This document shows, in pieces, positions 40,386-49,800 of a stretch of 64,000 nucleotides of DNA; position 1 is the first letter of the stretch, and every line of letters starts with the position of its first letter. Both the position numbers and the translations under genes were made by a program. The notes beneath the pieces are model-generated. The model was not told where the DNA came from and did no database searches. It saw only the letters and a program-made list of their open reading frames with translations. The stretch lies in NCBI GenBank assembly GCA_002205965.3, contig NADL03000471.1:496001-560000 (forward strand). The letters run 5' to 3'. The DNA is from Kappaphycus alvarezii (lineage: Eukaryota > Rhodophyta > Florideophyceae > Gigartinales > Solieriaceae).

Positions 40386-41307
40386 ACGTATAGACTTGCG
40401 CTAATTACTAAACAATAATCGAACTCCCTCCAGCGCCATGTACAAATGCATTGTGTGGCAATAATAGGGTATTGGTATTGTTCCGTGCATGAAGGTGGCA
40501 GGAACGGGGCTCTACCCTCCAGTTGGATCCCTTTTCAATAAAACTTTAAGAAACCGCATTCCATCATCTCGATTCATGTTTCTTAATCCAATTCCAGTAC
40601 CGTACAGTACTGTACAGTGGTTTTTCTTGTCTCTCGCTCGCAGTTTTATGTTACTTTTGCACTCGTGCGAAGTTAGAATAGCACATAGTCGGAGCGACGG
40701 CGGATCCACTTTGAGGAATCCTGCGTTTCCATTTCAGGTTTTGAATACTGTACTGTTGATCTGGGACAGGGAAGGAGCAGTAAAACGTGTGCAACAGTGT
40801 ACCCTATAGATTGAAAAAAATAACAAATTCGAGTTTAAGAAAAGAAAAACAATGCATTGAGCATGTATCAAATACATGCCACCCAACCACATTGCTCAAA
40901 ACCCCAAATTTCGTGCCATTGTCCCAAACCCCCACCCCCGCTCCGTACGAGCATTCCGATCGCTCTACATTTTCCCTGTCCTCTGTTCAATCGCACCCTG
41001 CGCCTACAAATAGGCCGCTGTATCCCCCCTTCCGCCGGCGCCGTCCTTTCCTCTTCACCTCTCTTTTCACTCCACTATCGACCCACACCCCACACACACT
41101 GATCCTCGATCCTCCCTCTTTGTCTTGATCCTTCCTTATCCTACGCTCAACACACCTTCCTCCCTTCTCCCCACTGCTCTCCACCTCCATCTCCACCCTT
41201 CCCCCTACCTCTACCTCCCTTGTCCGATTCCACCTCTCGCAACCCCATCCCGTGTCCCTACATATCCTTGCCCCTGTGCTCACCCCATCCCTCCCTTTCC
41301 CTCAACC
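40386..41307 (+). promoter_or_regulatory. 5' flank of RING type 1 gene, copy 2
   Basis: Reverse-complement counterpart of 15531-16432, without the copy C insertion. It contains an added TACAGTACTGTACAG near 40607. It leads into the ATG at 41308. Confidence 0.4.
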
Positions 41308-41496
41308 ATGGCGCGCTCGCTTAATGCTCCCCTCGCGTCCACACAACCTGATATGGTCGACCTGGTAATTAGACTGTTCAAACACCGCATCGCGAGCAGT
41401 CCACTCAAACGGCCACCCTCATTCAGTCACTCGACGGCTTCATCGCCAGCAATGATAATGAATGTGCAATCTGTCTGCAGGGTTTATCCAATCTGA
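41308..41496 (+). pseudogene. RING type 1 gene 5' end, copy 2 (R1b)
   Basis: Starts MARSLNAPLAS at 41308, like R1. A 1-nt deletion at ATCGC-GAGCAG shifts the frame after about 30 codons. Only the first Cys pair of the RING (ECAICLQG, in the other frame) is present before the sequence turns into the inverted copy. Confidence 0.6.
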
Positions 41497-41666
41497 AGAC
41501 AGATATCACATTCATTATCGTTGCTGGCGATGAAGCCGTCGAGTGACTGAATGAGGGTGGCCGTTTGAGTGGACTGCTCGGCGATGCGGTGTTTGAACAG
41601 TCTAATTACCAGGGCGACCATATCAGGTTGTGTGGACGCGAGGGGAGCATTAAGCGAGCGCGCCAT
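41484..41666 (-). pseudogene. RING type 1 gene 5' end, copy 3 (R1c)
   Basis: The minus frame keeps the intact N-terminus: MARSLNAPLAS, RLFKHRIAEQSTQTATLIQ, then SNDNECDICLQ, without the indels seen in R1 and R1b. It stops at the inverted-repeat centre. On its 5' side (41713) it is fused directly to the 3' part of an R2-type gene. Confidence 0.6.
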
Positions 41667-41712
41667 GGTTGAGGGAAAGGGAGGGGATGGGGTGAGAACA
41701 GGGGCAAGGATA

Positions 41713-42480
41713 TAACTCCCTCCTCACTTTGCTCTCGCTTCCCGGCCCACCCACTCGCTGTTTTGACGCCAGGAACTTTTCCAGCCGTCCCTTGGTCTTC
41801 CTCACCCCTAGCCACTCCTCAGCCACTCTCTGCCGTTCCCGACCCACAGCCTCTCGCTCCCCCTCCACCTCCTTCACCATTTCCAGTTCCCCACCTTGCT
41901 TCCTCAAAAGCGCGATCTGATCATTCAGCTCCTTTGTCGTCCCTTCCAACTCGCTCCGCTCATGCATACAATCCCTGGTCATCTTGTCTAGCTTCTCTCT
42001 TTCGCCGCTGTGAGATTCCACTCCAGCAACTCCTTTGTCCCATTCACCTCCCTCTTCCACTGCTTCCTCGTCCTCCGCCGCTCCCGTTCTAGCCCCCGGG
42101 CCATCTCCTTCAACCTCTTCCCCTCCTCCATAACCTCCACCACACTTTCCACCGCCCTCGCCAGATCTCCATCCGCCCCTTCCCCCACCTCGTCTACATC
42201 AACGTCTCTCACCCCCGACCCCTCCTCCTCGCCATTCCCCTCCGGAATACCACTCATTACAGCCGTCAGTTCCCCTCGCATCGACGCCCTGCGGCACAAT
42301 GGGCACCAAACTTTGGATCCACTCCAAAAGTTGCAGAATGCAATGCGTATGAAACATGTGTCCACAACGCGTCAGTGAGCTTCCCGGCGTCCATATCTTC
42401 GCAAGGCATACTGGACTATCCTCCCCTTCACCCCCTCCACCTACCCCCTACCCCCTTTCCTGCACCACTATTCCCATCTG
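41713..42480 (-). pseudogene. RING type 2 gene, copy 4 (R4), multiply frameshifted
   Basis: Minus strand: EDSPVCLAKI (first RING Cys changed to Ser), RCGHMFHTHC, then a 2-nt deletion before WCPLCR. A 7-nt deletion at the coiled-coil start (LTAAKERS versus LTAVRREKDKL) follows. After that the coiled coil is intact (HERSELEGTTKELNDQ, GRERQRVAEEW) and ends abruptly at the fusion with R1c. Frames 41988-42365 and 41650-42060 cover parts of it. The ATG of R2 is lost. Confidence 0.6.
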
Positions 42481-43130
42481 GAATTAGATTTCGCCGCACA
42501 GTATGCTACAGCGCGTTGCGATTTAATACAAAGCTTCTGGTGAAGACTGCGCACATCTTGAATCACGGATGAGAGAGAATCACGAAGTGTTTCGAGATTT
42601 TCGGGAGGAGGTGAATGGGATGGAGTGGCGATGGGAGATGAGGGATAGGCGGAAATAAAGAGCGCGACAGTTTGAGAGGGGGAGGTGTTGATCGACGCAG
42701 AGGTAACCCATCAACAGGCTGAATTTCAGGCGATGGAGAGGCCGTGATTCGGTCCCACGATGGAGTAGGGCTTGACGCTTGGGTATGGGCGATGCAGGCA
42801 GGCCGGGACGGCGCGTTAACACCGGGCGGAACGGCATGGCTTGTTGATGTTCATCGATGTCGATCGGAGCAACAGCAGCCGGGAGGGTGGAGGGATCGCG
42901 GTTTGAAGGGGAGTTTCATGTGGTTTTGTTGATTGATGTGGCCGCGTCCCGGCGAAGCCCGTATGTATACGGCTTCGGAAGAAAGGCTGTCTGGATTGTG
43001 TCGCGGCTAGTGTCAGCATGAGTTGGATGATGTGGTGTAGTGGTTTTGGCGCGAAATTTTGTCAAAATTGCGGATTTGGCTGTTTGACCTGGGGTTTACC
43101 CTTTGTATGGGACTAACACGTAAAGCACAA
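42481..43130 (-). promoter_or_regulatory. 5' flank of RING type 2 gene, copy 4
   Basis: Matches 19590-20110 and 38960-39340. It includes a ~90 bp block (about 42766-42860) that R3 also has but R2 lacks. The microsatellite at the outer end of the other two units is missing here. Confidence 0.4.
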
Positions 43131-43384
43131 GTACAGGGGGAACATCCGGTTGGTTTACTGCGGGAGTTCGTAGGGCTGAGATCCGATGGAAGTTTCCAGC
43201 AAAAGGGAGTTGAAACTACGATGTGTATGTTGTCCCTGACATGAATTCACATGTAACAACCGATGCGCACCAATGACACCTACATAGTTACCCTCTTCCT
43301 CACCTAGGTCTAACTTCTCCCGGTCCAACTTGTCTGAGAGAGCAACGCCGTAGTCGACATCGCCGTCACCAGAGTTGAGATCAG

Positions 43385-43445
43385 ACCAGTACAGTACAGT
43401 GCTGTACAGTGCAGTGCTGTACTGTTGTACAGTGCATACTGTACG
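43385..43445. repeat. TACAGTACAGTGCTGTACAG microsatellite
   Basis: Run of TACAGTGC/TACTGT units next to repeat P, the same family as the other microsatellites in the window. Confidence 0.55.
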
Positions 43446-43555
43446 AGCGGTCGCGGCCAATCACGGGCCACGACAGATCTGACTTGGCAGATCCAATGAT
43501 TTGTGCCCTAAATTGCCAAGTGGCTGTACTACTGTATTGTGCGCCTGGTGATAAC
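43436..43555 (+). repeat. Repeat P, left copy, target of the Copia 3 insertion
   Basis: GCGGCCAATCACGGGCCACG to CTGGTGATAAC matches 63431-63560 in diverged form (shared AAATTGCCAAGTGG/AAATTGCCAAGTAG). Copia 3 begins exactly where this copy breaks off. Confidence 0.6.
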
Positions 43556-43942
43556 TGTCGGTGAAACAGTACTGTACGTTTTTAGAATGGGTGCTACAGC
43601 ATGGTGGCTTAGCAACGGCAAGCATGTCACTGTAATTCACTGCCGTTGTCGATTCGAATTGTGAAAAATACACCGAAGGAGCATGAACACCATGGCTGCA
43701 AGTTTGGGGATATGGATAGAAATGCACACTACGGCTGCGGGTGGAAAACAAAAAAAAGGACAACAAGAAGGAACGAATAAACTTTTATCTGTGAATACGA
43801 CAGTGTAACTGTAACGCCTCGTCTACCGCGCGAGGTACGCTTACTGGCTCATTGAGCGATGAGTTGCAGTATGAACTGGTTCTACGTCAAGTACGTAACC
43901 AAGCTTACGCTCAGGGTGAAATGAATCCCACTCTAACCGACA
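43556..43942 (+). repeat. 5' LTR of Copia 3
   Basis: Begins TGTCGGTGAAACAG, ends ACTCTAACCGACA. AATAAA at about 43776 could be the polyadenylation signal. It holds the element's promoter by family knowledge. Confidence 0.9.
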
Positions 43943-44264
43943 ATCATGATTATAGGTTGGAACCTGGCCCCTGCGTCAAAAGGGTCTCACGATACAGAGT
44001 CGTAAGTAAGATACACATGAAGACTCGGAAGGGTCAAAAAGGACGCAATTCTGCTAAAAACCAAAATGGAAAGAAGCGAAAGCAGAGTTACGAAAGAAAG
44101 CCGGAAAACATTTCAACTCAGTCGAAATTTGTTGACACGAAAACGTTGAAGCGGAGAAAGATAAAAGGGCCAATAGATGTGTATTCTCATTTCAACGAGC
44201 AAAACTGCCTACCACCATCCGAAGTTCAAATTTGTCGCGGGAAGAAAACCACTGAGAAAGCAAA

Positions 44265-44792
44265 ATGACAGGAGTAAATCTATTTGACGCGTTTGTAGAG
44301 AAAGAGGACCCGCCAGAGCCATCCAACGCTGTCGAAGCTGCTGCTAAGGATGAAACAGAGACAAAGCATTTCAGACAGACGGAAAGCAAACTAAGAAAAG
44401 GAATAGAATTGGCTTTAGGTGTTGATGAACCTCCGACCATTGGGGAAGACATTGCACAACAACTAGCGACCCACAGGGCAGCAGAGCATGGTAGAAGAAA
44501 TCAAGAAGGTGACAAGAATAAAGTCGTTAATGAATTGGTTTTCCCTCATAATTCTGTGCTGGGAGTAAATATGGTGTTGGAATGCGAGAAAGAGCAAACG
44601 AAGTTGTCCTCTGTATTTGTACCGAGGAAGGTACAGGATACAAAAGCGGAATACCATTTTGTCAACAATATTCGCATGATACTTGCTATGGGTGGCAAAG
44701 TACTATCCGCAGATAATCTACTTGATGACATCAGGGCGCACACGAATGTCACCGATATTTTTCATCCGGATCTTCAGAGCAAGCCGATATAA
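44265..44792 (+). CDS. Unassigned ORF between 5' LTR and gag in Copia 3
   Basis: 175 residues from MTGVNLFDAFVEKEDPP. It is acidic, with TETKHFRQTESKLRKGIEL and DAFVEKED stretches, and the C-terminal half reads VNNIRMILAMGGKVLSAD. No known domain. It overlaps the end of the preceding 43852-44268 frame by 4 bases; that frame begins inside the LTR and is very basic (Lys/Arg-rich). It could be a diverged gag N-terminus or an accessory ORF. The other two Copia copies here do not show it clearly. Confidence 0.35.
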   Translation: MTGVNLFDAFVEKEDPPEPSNAVEAAAKDETETKHFRQTESKLRKGIELALGVDEPPTIGEDIAQQLATHRAAEHGRRNQEGDKNKVVNELVFPHNSVLGVNMVLECEKEQTKLSSVFVPRKVQDTKAEYHFVNNIRMILAMGGKVLSADNLLDDIRAHTNVTDIFHPDLQSKPI

Positions 44793-45457
44793 TTTCCTTG
44801 CCTCGGATTTGTCTTCAGAAAGTATCTGGTTGCCATGAACTCTCCACTAGCGTTAGATAAGAACGCAAAGTACGCACAATGCGTTGCTAATGCACTCTAT
44901 GGCGATGAAATTTACGACAAGGAACTATCACTTGCAAACGACTTGATCAGTCAATACTGCAGGGCCCCTAGGCCGTTAATAGGCCAGCATCGAAATTTTA
45001 CCAGCAAGGAAGCGAAAAAGGAAACGCCAATGCAATTACACACGTATTCGCAAACAAAATACAGATGGAAATGTCTCGCAGTACAGTAAGAGTATACCGG
45101 AAAATCCTGACGCTTATGAAACGAGGGAAGCAACGCCATCGGATCGAGCCGTTTCCGACGGATACAAAACGCAAGGCCGCGGACTCACATAGCAACCCCC
45201 TGCCTTTGGCGACCCTGACACAAGTGATAAAGACGATGACGATATTGAGACGGATGAGGGTAATAACAAAAGAGGATCGGAGTAAACAGGTAGGCGACGA
45301 AATGATACCCTAAGAGAAAAACAGAACGTCTGAACAGAAATCTAGACTAGATGAGGTGCCAAAGGGCTTCTTTGACACATATAAGGACGGAAGAAACTGT
45401 TTTGATGGGCGGGATGACTAGAAATGGCAGCCCCATCTGACCAATAAGCTTCGATTA

Positions 45458-46165
45458 ATGAAAAACTCCGGAATGACTGAGTCGCAACGTATGAAGGGAT
45501 TTCCGATGACGCTGAGAGGCTCGGCTGAAATTTTCTTCAATACGAGTGTAGATGGGATATTAAAGACATTCGATGCAGCAATAACAGTGTTCACGGCAAA
45601 CTTCAATGTCCAGGAGGCGCAGAAACTGATGCGTGAGCGCCTGCAAGCGTTGAACATACAAGGCTTCGTACAGGATGCAGGATCGGAAGTCAAGGCATTA
45701 ACTACGGTGGAGAACGAAATAGACCGACTTTATTTGTTAACAGAGCCCGAGACACAGTCAGAATTACATAAGATTTTTTATCTAGTTGGTGCAGTGTGTG
45801 CATGGCCATGGAGTGCAAGTGTGATAAGCGACCCATCTAAGAAGCGTGAATACAAGACGCTGGAGGGGGCTCTCACTAGTAATCTATACCTACGGAAGGC
45901 ATCTCATCCCGAGGGAGACGGCAAAAGGAAGGAAGGTGTGGAAACGCTTGTAATGCAAAAGGAATGGACCAGCCTCGAGTCCGAGAAACCGGATATTTTA
46001 CACACGAGGTATTCCAGGCACCCCCGAACGGCTCGGGAAACATTCAGCACAGCAACTAAGCGAAGACTTCCTGACCGAGTTCCATCTAGAAACGCTCATT
46101 TTGTGGCAAGGGGAAACCGCGACGAAAACTTGAACTGCTTCGGGTGTGGGGGACATGGAAATTGA
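45458..46165 (+). CDS. Gag of Copia 3 with zinc knuckle
   Basis: 235 residues: GFPMTLRGSAEIFFNTSVDG, then a helical region, then CFGCGGHGN-stop. Beyond the TGA at 46163-46165 the same frame reads VRNCPRGG, completing a CX2CX4HX4C zinc knuckle. The stop therefore sits inside the knuckle. Gag packages element RNA. Start chosen at the first Met. Confidence 0.65.
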   Translation: MKNSGMTESQRMKGFPMTLRGSAEIFFNTSVDGILKTFDAAITVFTANFNVQEAQKLMRERLQALNIQGFVQDAGSEVKALTTVENEIDRLYLLTEPETQSELHKIFYLVGAVCAWPWSASVISDPSKKREYKTLEGALTSNLYLRKASHPEGDGKRKEGVETLVMQKEWTSLESEKPDILHTRYSRHPRTARETFSTATKRRLPDRVPSRNAHFVARGNRDENLNCFGCGGHGN

Positions 46166-46293
46166 GTTCGAAATTGCCCACGTGGCGGCGCCGCGAGAAG
46201 ATTCGCTCACCGAGCGAAAGAGTTCAATGAACGAAGCGGGCGTCCCAAAAATGATGCTGAAGGTATGGGGATGGCCATGTTTGCTATTGCTGT

Positions 46294-46812
46294 TTGATAG
46301 ATGTCGGGGAAGTTGTCGAAGCGGATGATGACGTCATAGAACGTGTTATGATGGCGCACTCACTTGAGGAGTATCAACATCCCGTCGGAACTGCGCAACC
46401 GGGGGATGAGCTAAGGTACAGTGAGGAGAACGATATCGAAGTGACTGGTTATACCAGTGCCGGTGCTCATTTTCCGCACCCAAGCTTGAAGTCAGGCCGT
46501 AGAATGGGGGGCGATTTGTCTGACGTGTTTACAGTACATTTCGGTCGTCTGAATACATCTGCTTCCGGAGCTAAATCAACAGGTCTCTCTCATCACTTAA
46601 TGATCCGAGCTTGCGGAAAGATTACCAGATCGGTTCACTACGTTGACTTCCTAAGTGCAATGCCCAATTCGTCGAACCAGCAGATAGGTTCGGTTAACGC
46701 GGTGTCCACCCCCATTGGAGACAAAGCATTTAAGGGGCTTTGTATAGATTCTAGTGCAACTAAGACGGTGCTGGGGTGGGGGCGCAAGCCATCGAATACT
46801 TACAAGAAATGA
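46294..46812 (+). CDS. Protease region of Copia 3
   Basis: 172 residues ending FKGLCIDSSATKTVLGWGRK, where DSS occupies the aspartic-protease active-site position (usually D-S/T-G). The first 130 residues are acidic linker. The Gly to Ser change may be inactivating. Confidence 0.5.
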   Translation: MIDVGEVVEADDDVIERVMMAHSLEEYQHPVGTAQPGDELRYSEENDIEVTGYTSAGAHFPHPSLKSGRRMGGDLSDVFTVHFGRLNTSASGAKSTGLSHHLMIRACGKITRSVHYVDFLSAMPNSSNQQIGSVNAVSTPIGDKAFKGLCIDSSATKTVLGWGRKPSNTYKK

Positions 46813-47136
46813 ATATGGACTTTAAGTTAACCGAAAGCAAGGCACGTTTTGTGTTCGGATGTGGAGCATTGGATAGCCTCGGTACAATGGAGATGTTGAT
46901 CCCACTCTCCCTTGAATGAGCCCCACGCACTCCAAGTTGATGTAGTGGGTACCTAATTGCCGGTATTGCTGGGGCTCGACGTTATGCACCCGCTCGGGGT
47001 TCTAATTGATACGGGAAACTGTGCACTTATTTTAAGAAAGAACCAGGAAAAAGCACCATGTACCTGGTTTAGAGGACACGTCTTCCACACTTGGCAGCTT
47101 CGTCCGACTATCTAACGTAACACGCAGGCAACAAAT

Positions 47137-47685
47137 ATGTTCCCGGAGTCCGAGTTGAAAAAGCTGCACCAGCACTTCAATCAACCGCCTTCGTCGAGGC
47201 TCTACAGTTTATTGCAAAGGGCTCGACCTCCCGAAACAACGAGTGATACATTCCACATACTGGAGAAGATCGCGGCCGCATGTTTGACATGTACCACATT
47301 CGGGGCTCGTCCTCTCAGATTCAGAATGGCTATTCCGCCACAATCTATCACCTTTAATAAGGACGTCGCGCTAGATTTGTTCTGGATTGACGACAGGGCC
47401 ACACTACACGCAGTAAACACCCACACTGCCTACGGTAACGCAGCTTTTTTGTGCGGTCAAACTGTTGAGGACGTTTGGCAAGTGTTCTTGCAATGCTGGG
47501 TGCTTCCATGCCTCAGACGCCCAGAAATATTACGACTTGACCACGGGTCACAATTTACGTCCACTCGCTGGGAGAGACGGGCTGCGGAAGTCGGTATAAA
47601 AATTCAGCTCTCAGGAATTGAGAGTCATAACTCGATAAGCATAGGGGAACGTTACCACGCCCCACTTAGGCGCTTTTATGAGTAA
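47137..47685 (+). CDS. Integrase of Copia 3
   Basis: LKKLHQHFNQPPSSRL and CLTC form the HHCC-type zinc region. DVALDLFWID, RLDHGSQFTSTRW and GIESHNSISIGERYH supply the three catalytic acidic residues (D, D, E). It would insert the cDNA. This is one of the best-preserved enzyme domains in the window. The tail continues in the same frame, after a stop, at 47719-48042. Confidence 0.8.
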   Translation: MFPESELKKLHQHFNQPPSSRLYSLLQRARPPETTSDTFHILEKIAAACLTCTTFGARPLRFRMAIPPQSITFNKDVALDLFWIDDRATLHAVNTHTAYGNAAFLCGQTVEDVWQVFLQCWVLPCLRRPEILRLDHGSQFTSTRWERRAAEVGIKIQLSGIESHNSISIGERYHAPLRRFYE

Positions 47686-47718
47686 GTTCGTCATGCTTCA
47701 CCGGGACTTTCCCAAGAA

Positions 47719-48042
47719 ATGGTACTCATTCTAGCTGTGAAGACCATGAAAGAAGTTGTGTGTCTTGCTGGACTATCTACAACTGTACTAGTTTCCGGGA
47801 AGCACGGGCGTCTTCCGTTACCTGGGTCATTATACAGTGACCAGCAGAATAGTATATTGGCGATGCAGACTGCTCTTTCAGAAATGGAGGCTATTGCCGC
47901 CGAGTTGCGCTTGTTGGAGGCGATAATGTCACGCATACCAGCGGCGGCTAATCGAATTGTGACAAAAGATGACATGGTCCGAGTATATCGAGAAACTGAC
48001 AATCGTATACACGGAAAATTTGAAGTACTGGCTGTGGACTAA
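47719..48042 (+). CDS. Integrase C-terminal region of Copia 3
   Basis: AVKTMKEVVCLAGLSTTVLV and DMVRVYRETDNRIHGKFEVL match the C-terminal region after Copia integrase cores. The same features are seen in Copia 1 (SVKAMNDKSTLE; ILVYREK). Part of the polyprotein, separated only by a stop near 47683. Confidence 0.6.
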   Translation: MVLILAVKTMKEVVCLAGLSTTVLVSGKHGRLPLPGSLYSDQQNSILAMQTALSEMEAIAAELRLLEAIMSRIPAAANRIVTKDDMVRVYRETDNRIHGKFEVLAVD

Positions 48043-48569
48043 AAACATATATGGCTTGATGTGGGCGGGATTCGTAAAAAGTTCAACCACACACAGGTCA
48101 TTAACGACAAAGCGACTGCTGCAATGGTGGGATACATTATAAACACAGTAGTGCAGGATGGTCTAAAAGATTATGCGTACTAAAAAGATACACAAATGGA
48201 GCAGGTTTGCATAACGGAGATACTCAAGGCCGAGGACCCGCGCAAACTTAAGAGAGCATGTATGACAGCCAGAAGAAAAAGGAGGAAGAGTGACTTACGG
48301 CACACGGGGTTTGGAGAATAGTTTGCTACAGGGATGTTCCCAAACGAGCTAACATCATCAGCTCACATTTTGCAGATTCCATTAAGGACTACGATACGGA
48401 CAGCCCAAGATACAAGTATCGACTTTGCGCGGGAGGCAACCGTGATGATGTTAAGCCGTACTTAGTCCACGAATCACGTACGGTGAGACCTCAATCCGTT
48501 AGAATCCTAATAGTATTGACTACAGTCATGAAATGGACGATTTGATCGTTAGATATAGCGCTGGCATAT

Positions 48570-48992
48570 GTGCAGAAGGATCGGATGCTGCAACGCGACG
48601 TTTACATTTGGCTGCCAAAGAGAGCAAAAGGTGTGTCAAGACGTATCTGTAAGCTTATCAGACCGTTGTATGAACCTGCGCACGCTGGTGATTATTGGTC
48701 ACAAACATTGCACCGCTACCTCACAGAAAAAATGGGCCTGCGACCGGTAGTGGCTGACCCGGCACTATACGTTTTACTCGAAAATGGCGCCATCGTGGGA
48801 GCAGATGCGACCTATGTTGACGATGTAATCTGCTTTGGTACCAATAATTTCTACTACAGCACACTGAAGTTGATACGCGATTTTGAATCCAAGCCTGCTA
48901 AACTTGACAAGTTCACTTTTGTAGGGACAGAAGTACAGGCCCAGAAATCGATGGTCCAGGTGGACCAAATCAGGTCTGCACGATTAATTTAG
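48570..48992 (+). CDS. Reverse transcriptase of Copia 3
   Basis: Upstream, SVRILIVLTTVMKWTI-stop-SLDIALAYVQ contains motif A, with the TGA at 48543-48545 replacing a Trp. The open frame gives DVYIWLPKRAKG, ADPALYVL and ATYVDDVICFG, the intact YVDD catalytic box. It ends before RNase H at 48990. Confidence 0.75.
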   Translation: MQKDRMLQRDVYIWLPKRAKGVSRRICKLIRPLYEPAHAGDYWSQTLHRYLTEKMGLRPVVADPALYVLLENGAIVGADATYVDDVICFGTNNFYYSTLKLIRDFESKPAKLDKFTFVGTEVQAQKSMVQVDQIRSARLI

Positions 48993-49034
48993 ACCCTGTC
49001 GACTGAGGCGGACTACTAGGCATTTAAATCGCTG

Positions 49035-49538
49035 TTGATGCGGTGTTCTCAGCAGACGGTCACTAAGCCATTCGTAGCGTTCGACGTTGCATCGCTAGCA
49101 CAGGAGACGACCAATTCTTTTGAAAAAGTGAAGGCAGAGGCCATAAAAAGGGCGAATATCCTCGTGACGAATATTGTCAAAAACTGGGATGTCGGCTTGA
49201 AGTACAAACCGATCAATATGGCCGCGACACATATACGGGCCTACAGAGATGGATCGTTTGCCAACAATAGAGATTTAACATCGCAACTTGGACATGTGGG
49301 GACGTTAACAGATGGGGATGGGGCGTCTTGCATCCTAACATTCTGTTCTTACAAATGCCGACGGGTGGTCAAATCTGTTCTGGCATCCGAAACCTGCGCC
49401 TTTGCTGACGGGTTTGACTGCGCATTCTTAATACAGGCGCAAATTGCCGAAATATTTGGCAGACCCTTTCCCATACGCGCACTCGTGGATTTTAAAGGCT
49501 CTTTTCGACGTAATGACCAAGGGGACACTTACCCTTGA
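49035..49538 (+). CDS. RNase H of Copia 3
   Basis: THIRAYRDGSFANNRDLTSQ (catalytic Asp in YRDGSF), CSYKCRRVVKSVLASETCAF (Glu) and IRALVDFKGS are the Copia RNase H motifs. A frameshift near 49500 moves the end into 49444-49686 (ERRLMVELRVAREE, IGWIRSEFNIADAM). Confidence 0.75.
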   Translation: MMRCSQQTVTKPFVAFDVASLAQETTNSFEKVKAEAIKRANILVTNIVKNWDVGLKYKPINMAATHIRAYRDGSFANNRDLTSQLGHVGTLTDGDGASCILTFCSYKCRRVVKSVLASETCAFADGFDCAFLIQAQIAEIFGRPFPIRALVDFKGSFRRNDQGDTYP

Positions 49539-49686
49539 GCGCAGATTGATGGTGGAACTCAGAGTGGCGAGAGAGGAATATGAGAGGGGAGAGAGCTCTG
49601 ACATTGGGTGGATACGATCAGAGTTCAACATCGCGGACGCTATGAAGAAGCATCTTTTCAAAGGGCAATTGTGGCAACTAATCTGA
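49444..49686 (+). CDS. RNase H C-terminus of Copia 3
   Basis: VAREEYERGESSDIGWIRSE and FNIADAMKK are the usual last motifs of Copia RNase H. Continuation of 49035-49538 after a frameshift. Confidence 0.6.
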   Translation: MPKYLADPFPYAHSWILKALFDVMTKGTLTLERRLMVELRVAREEYERGESSDIGWIRSEFNIADAMKKHLFKGQLWQLI

Positions 49687-49800
49687 GAAAAATCTATCAC
49701 GCATCCCATAGCGAAGTGGGTAATAATAGATAGAGTGAGTTTGTCCCCTAACGGTGAAAAGGAGTGATGTGCCATACTTGCAAAGTGGGCATGGCGGGGC

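Larger units (their letters stand above)
41265..41713. repeat. Long inverted repeat: two RING type 1 5' ends head-to-head
   Basis: The left arm (about 41265-41480) and right arm (about 41505-41713) are near-perfect reverse complements with a ~25 bp spacer containing CAGGGTTTATCCAATC. Each arm runs from the 5' UTR through the first RING Cys pair. Differences include ECAICL on the left and ECDICL on the right. Confidence 0.8.

Noticed and set aside
44265..44792. An envelope-like gene in Copia 3
   Set aside because: It lies before gag, not after pol, and has no signal peptide or membrane segment.
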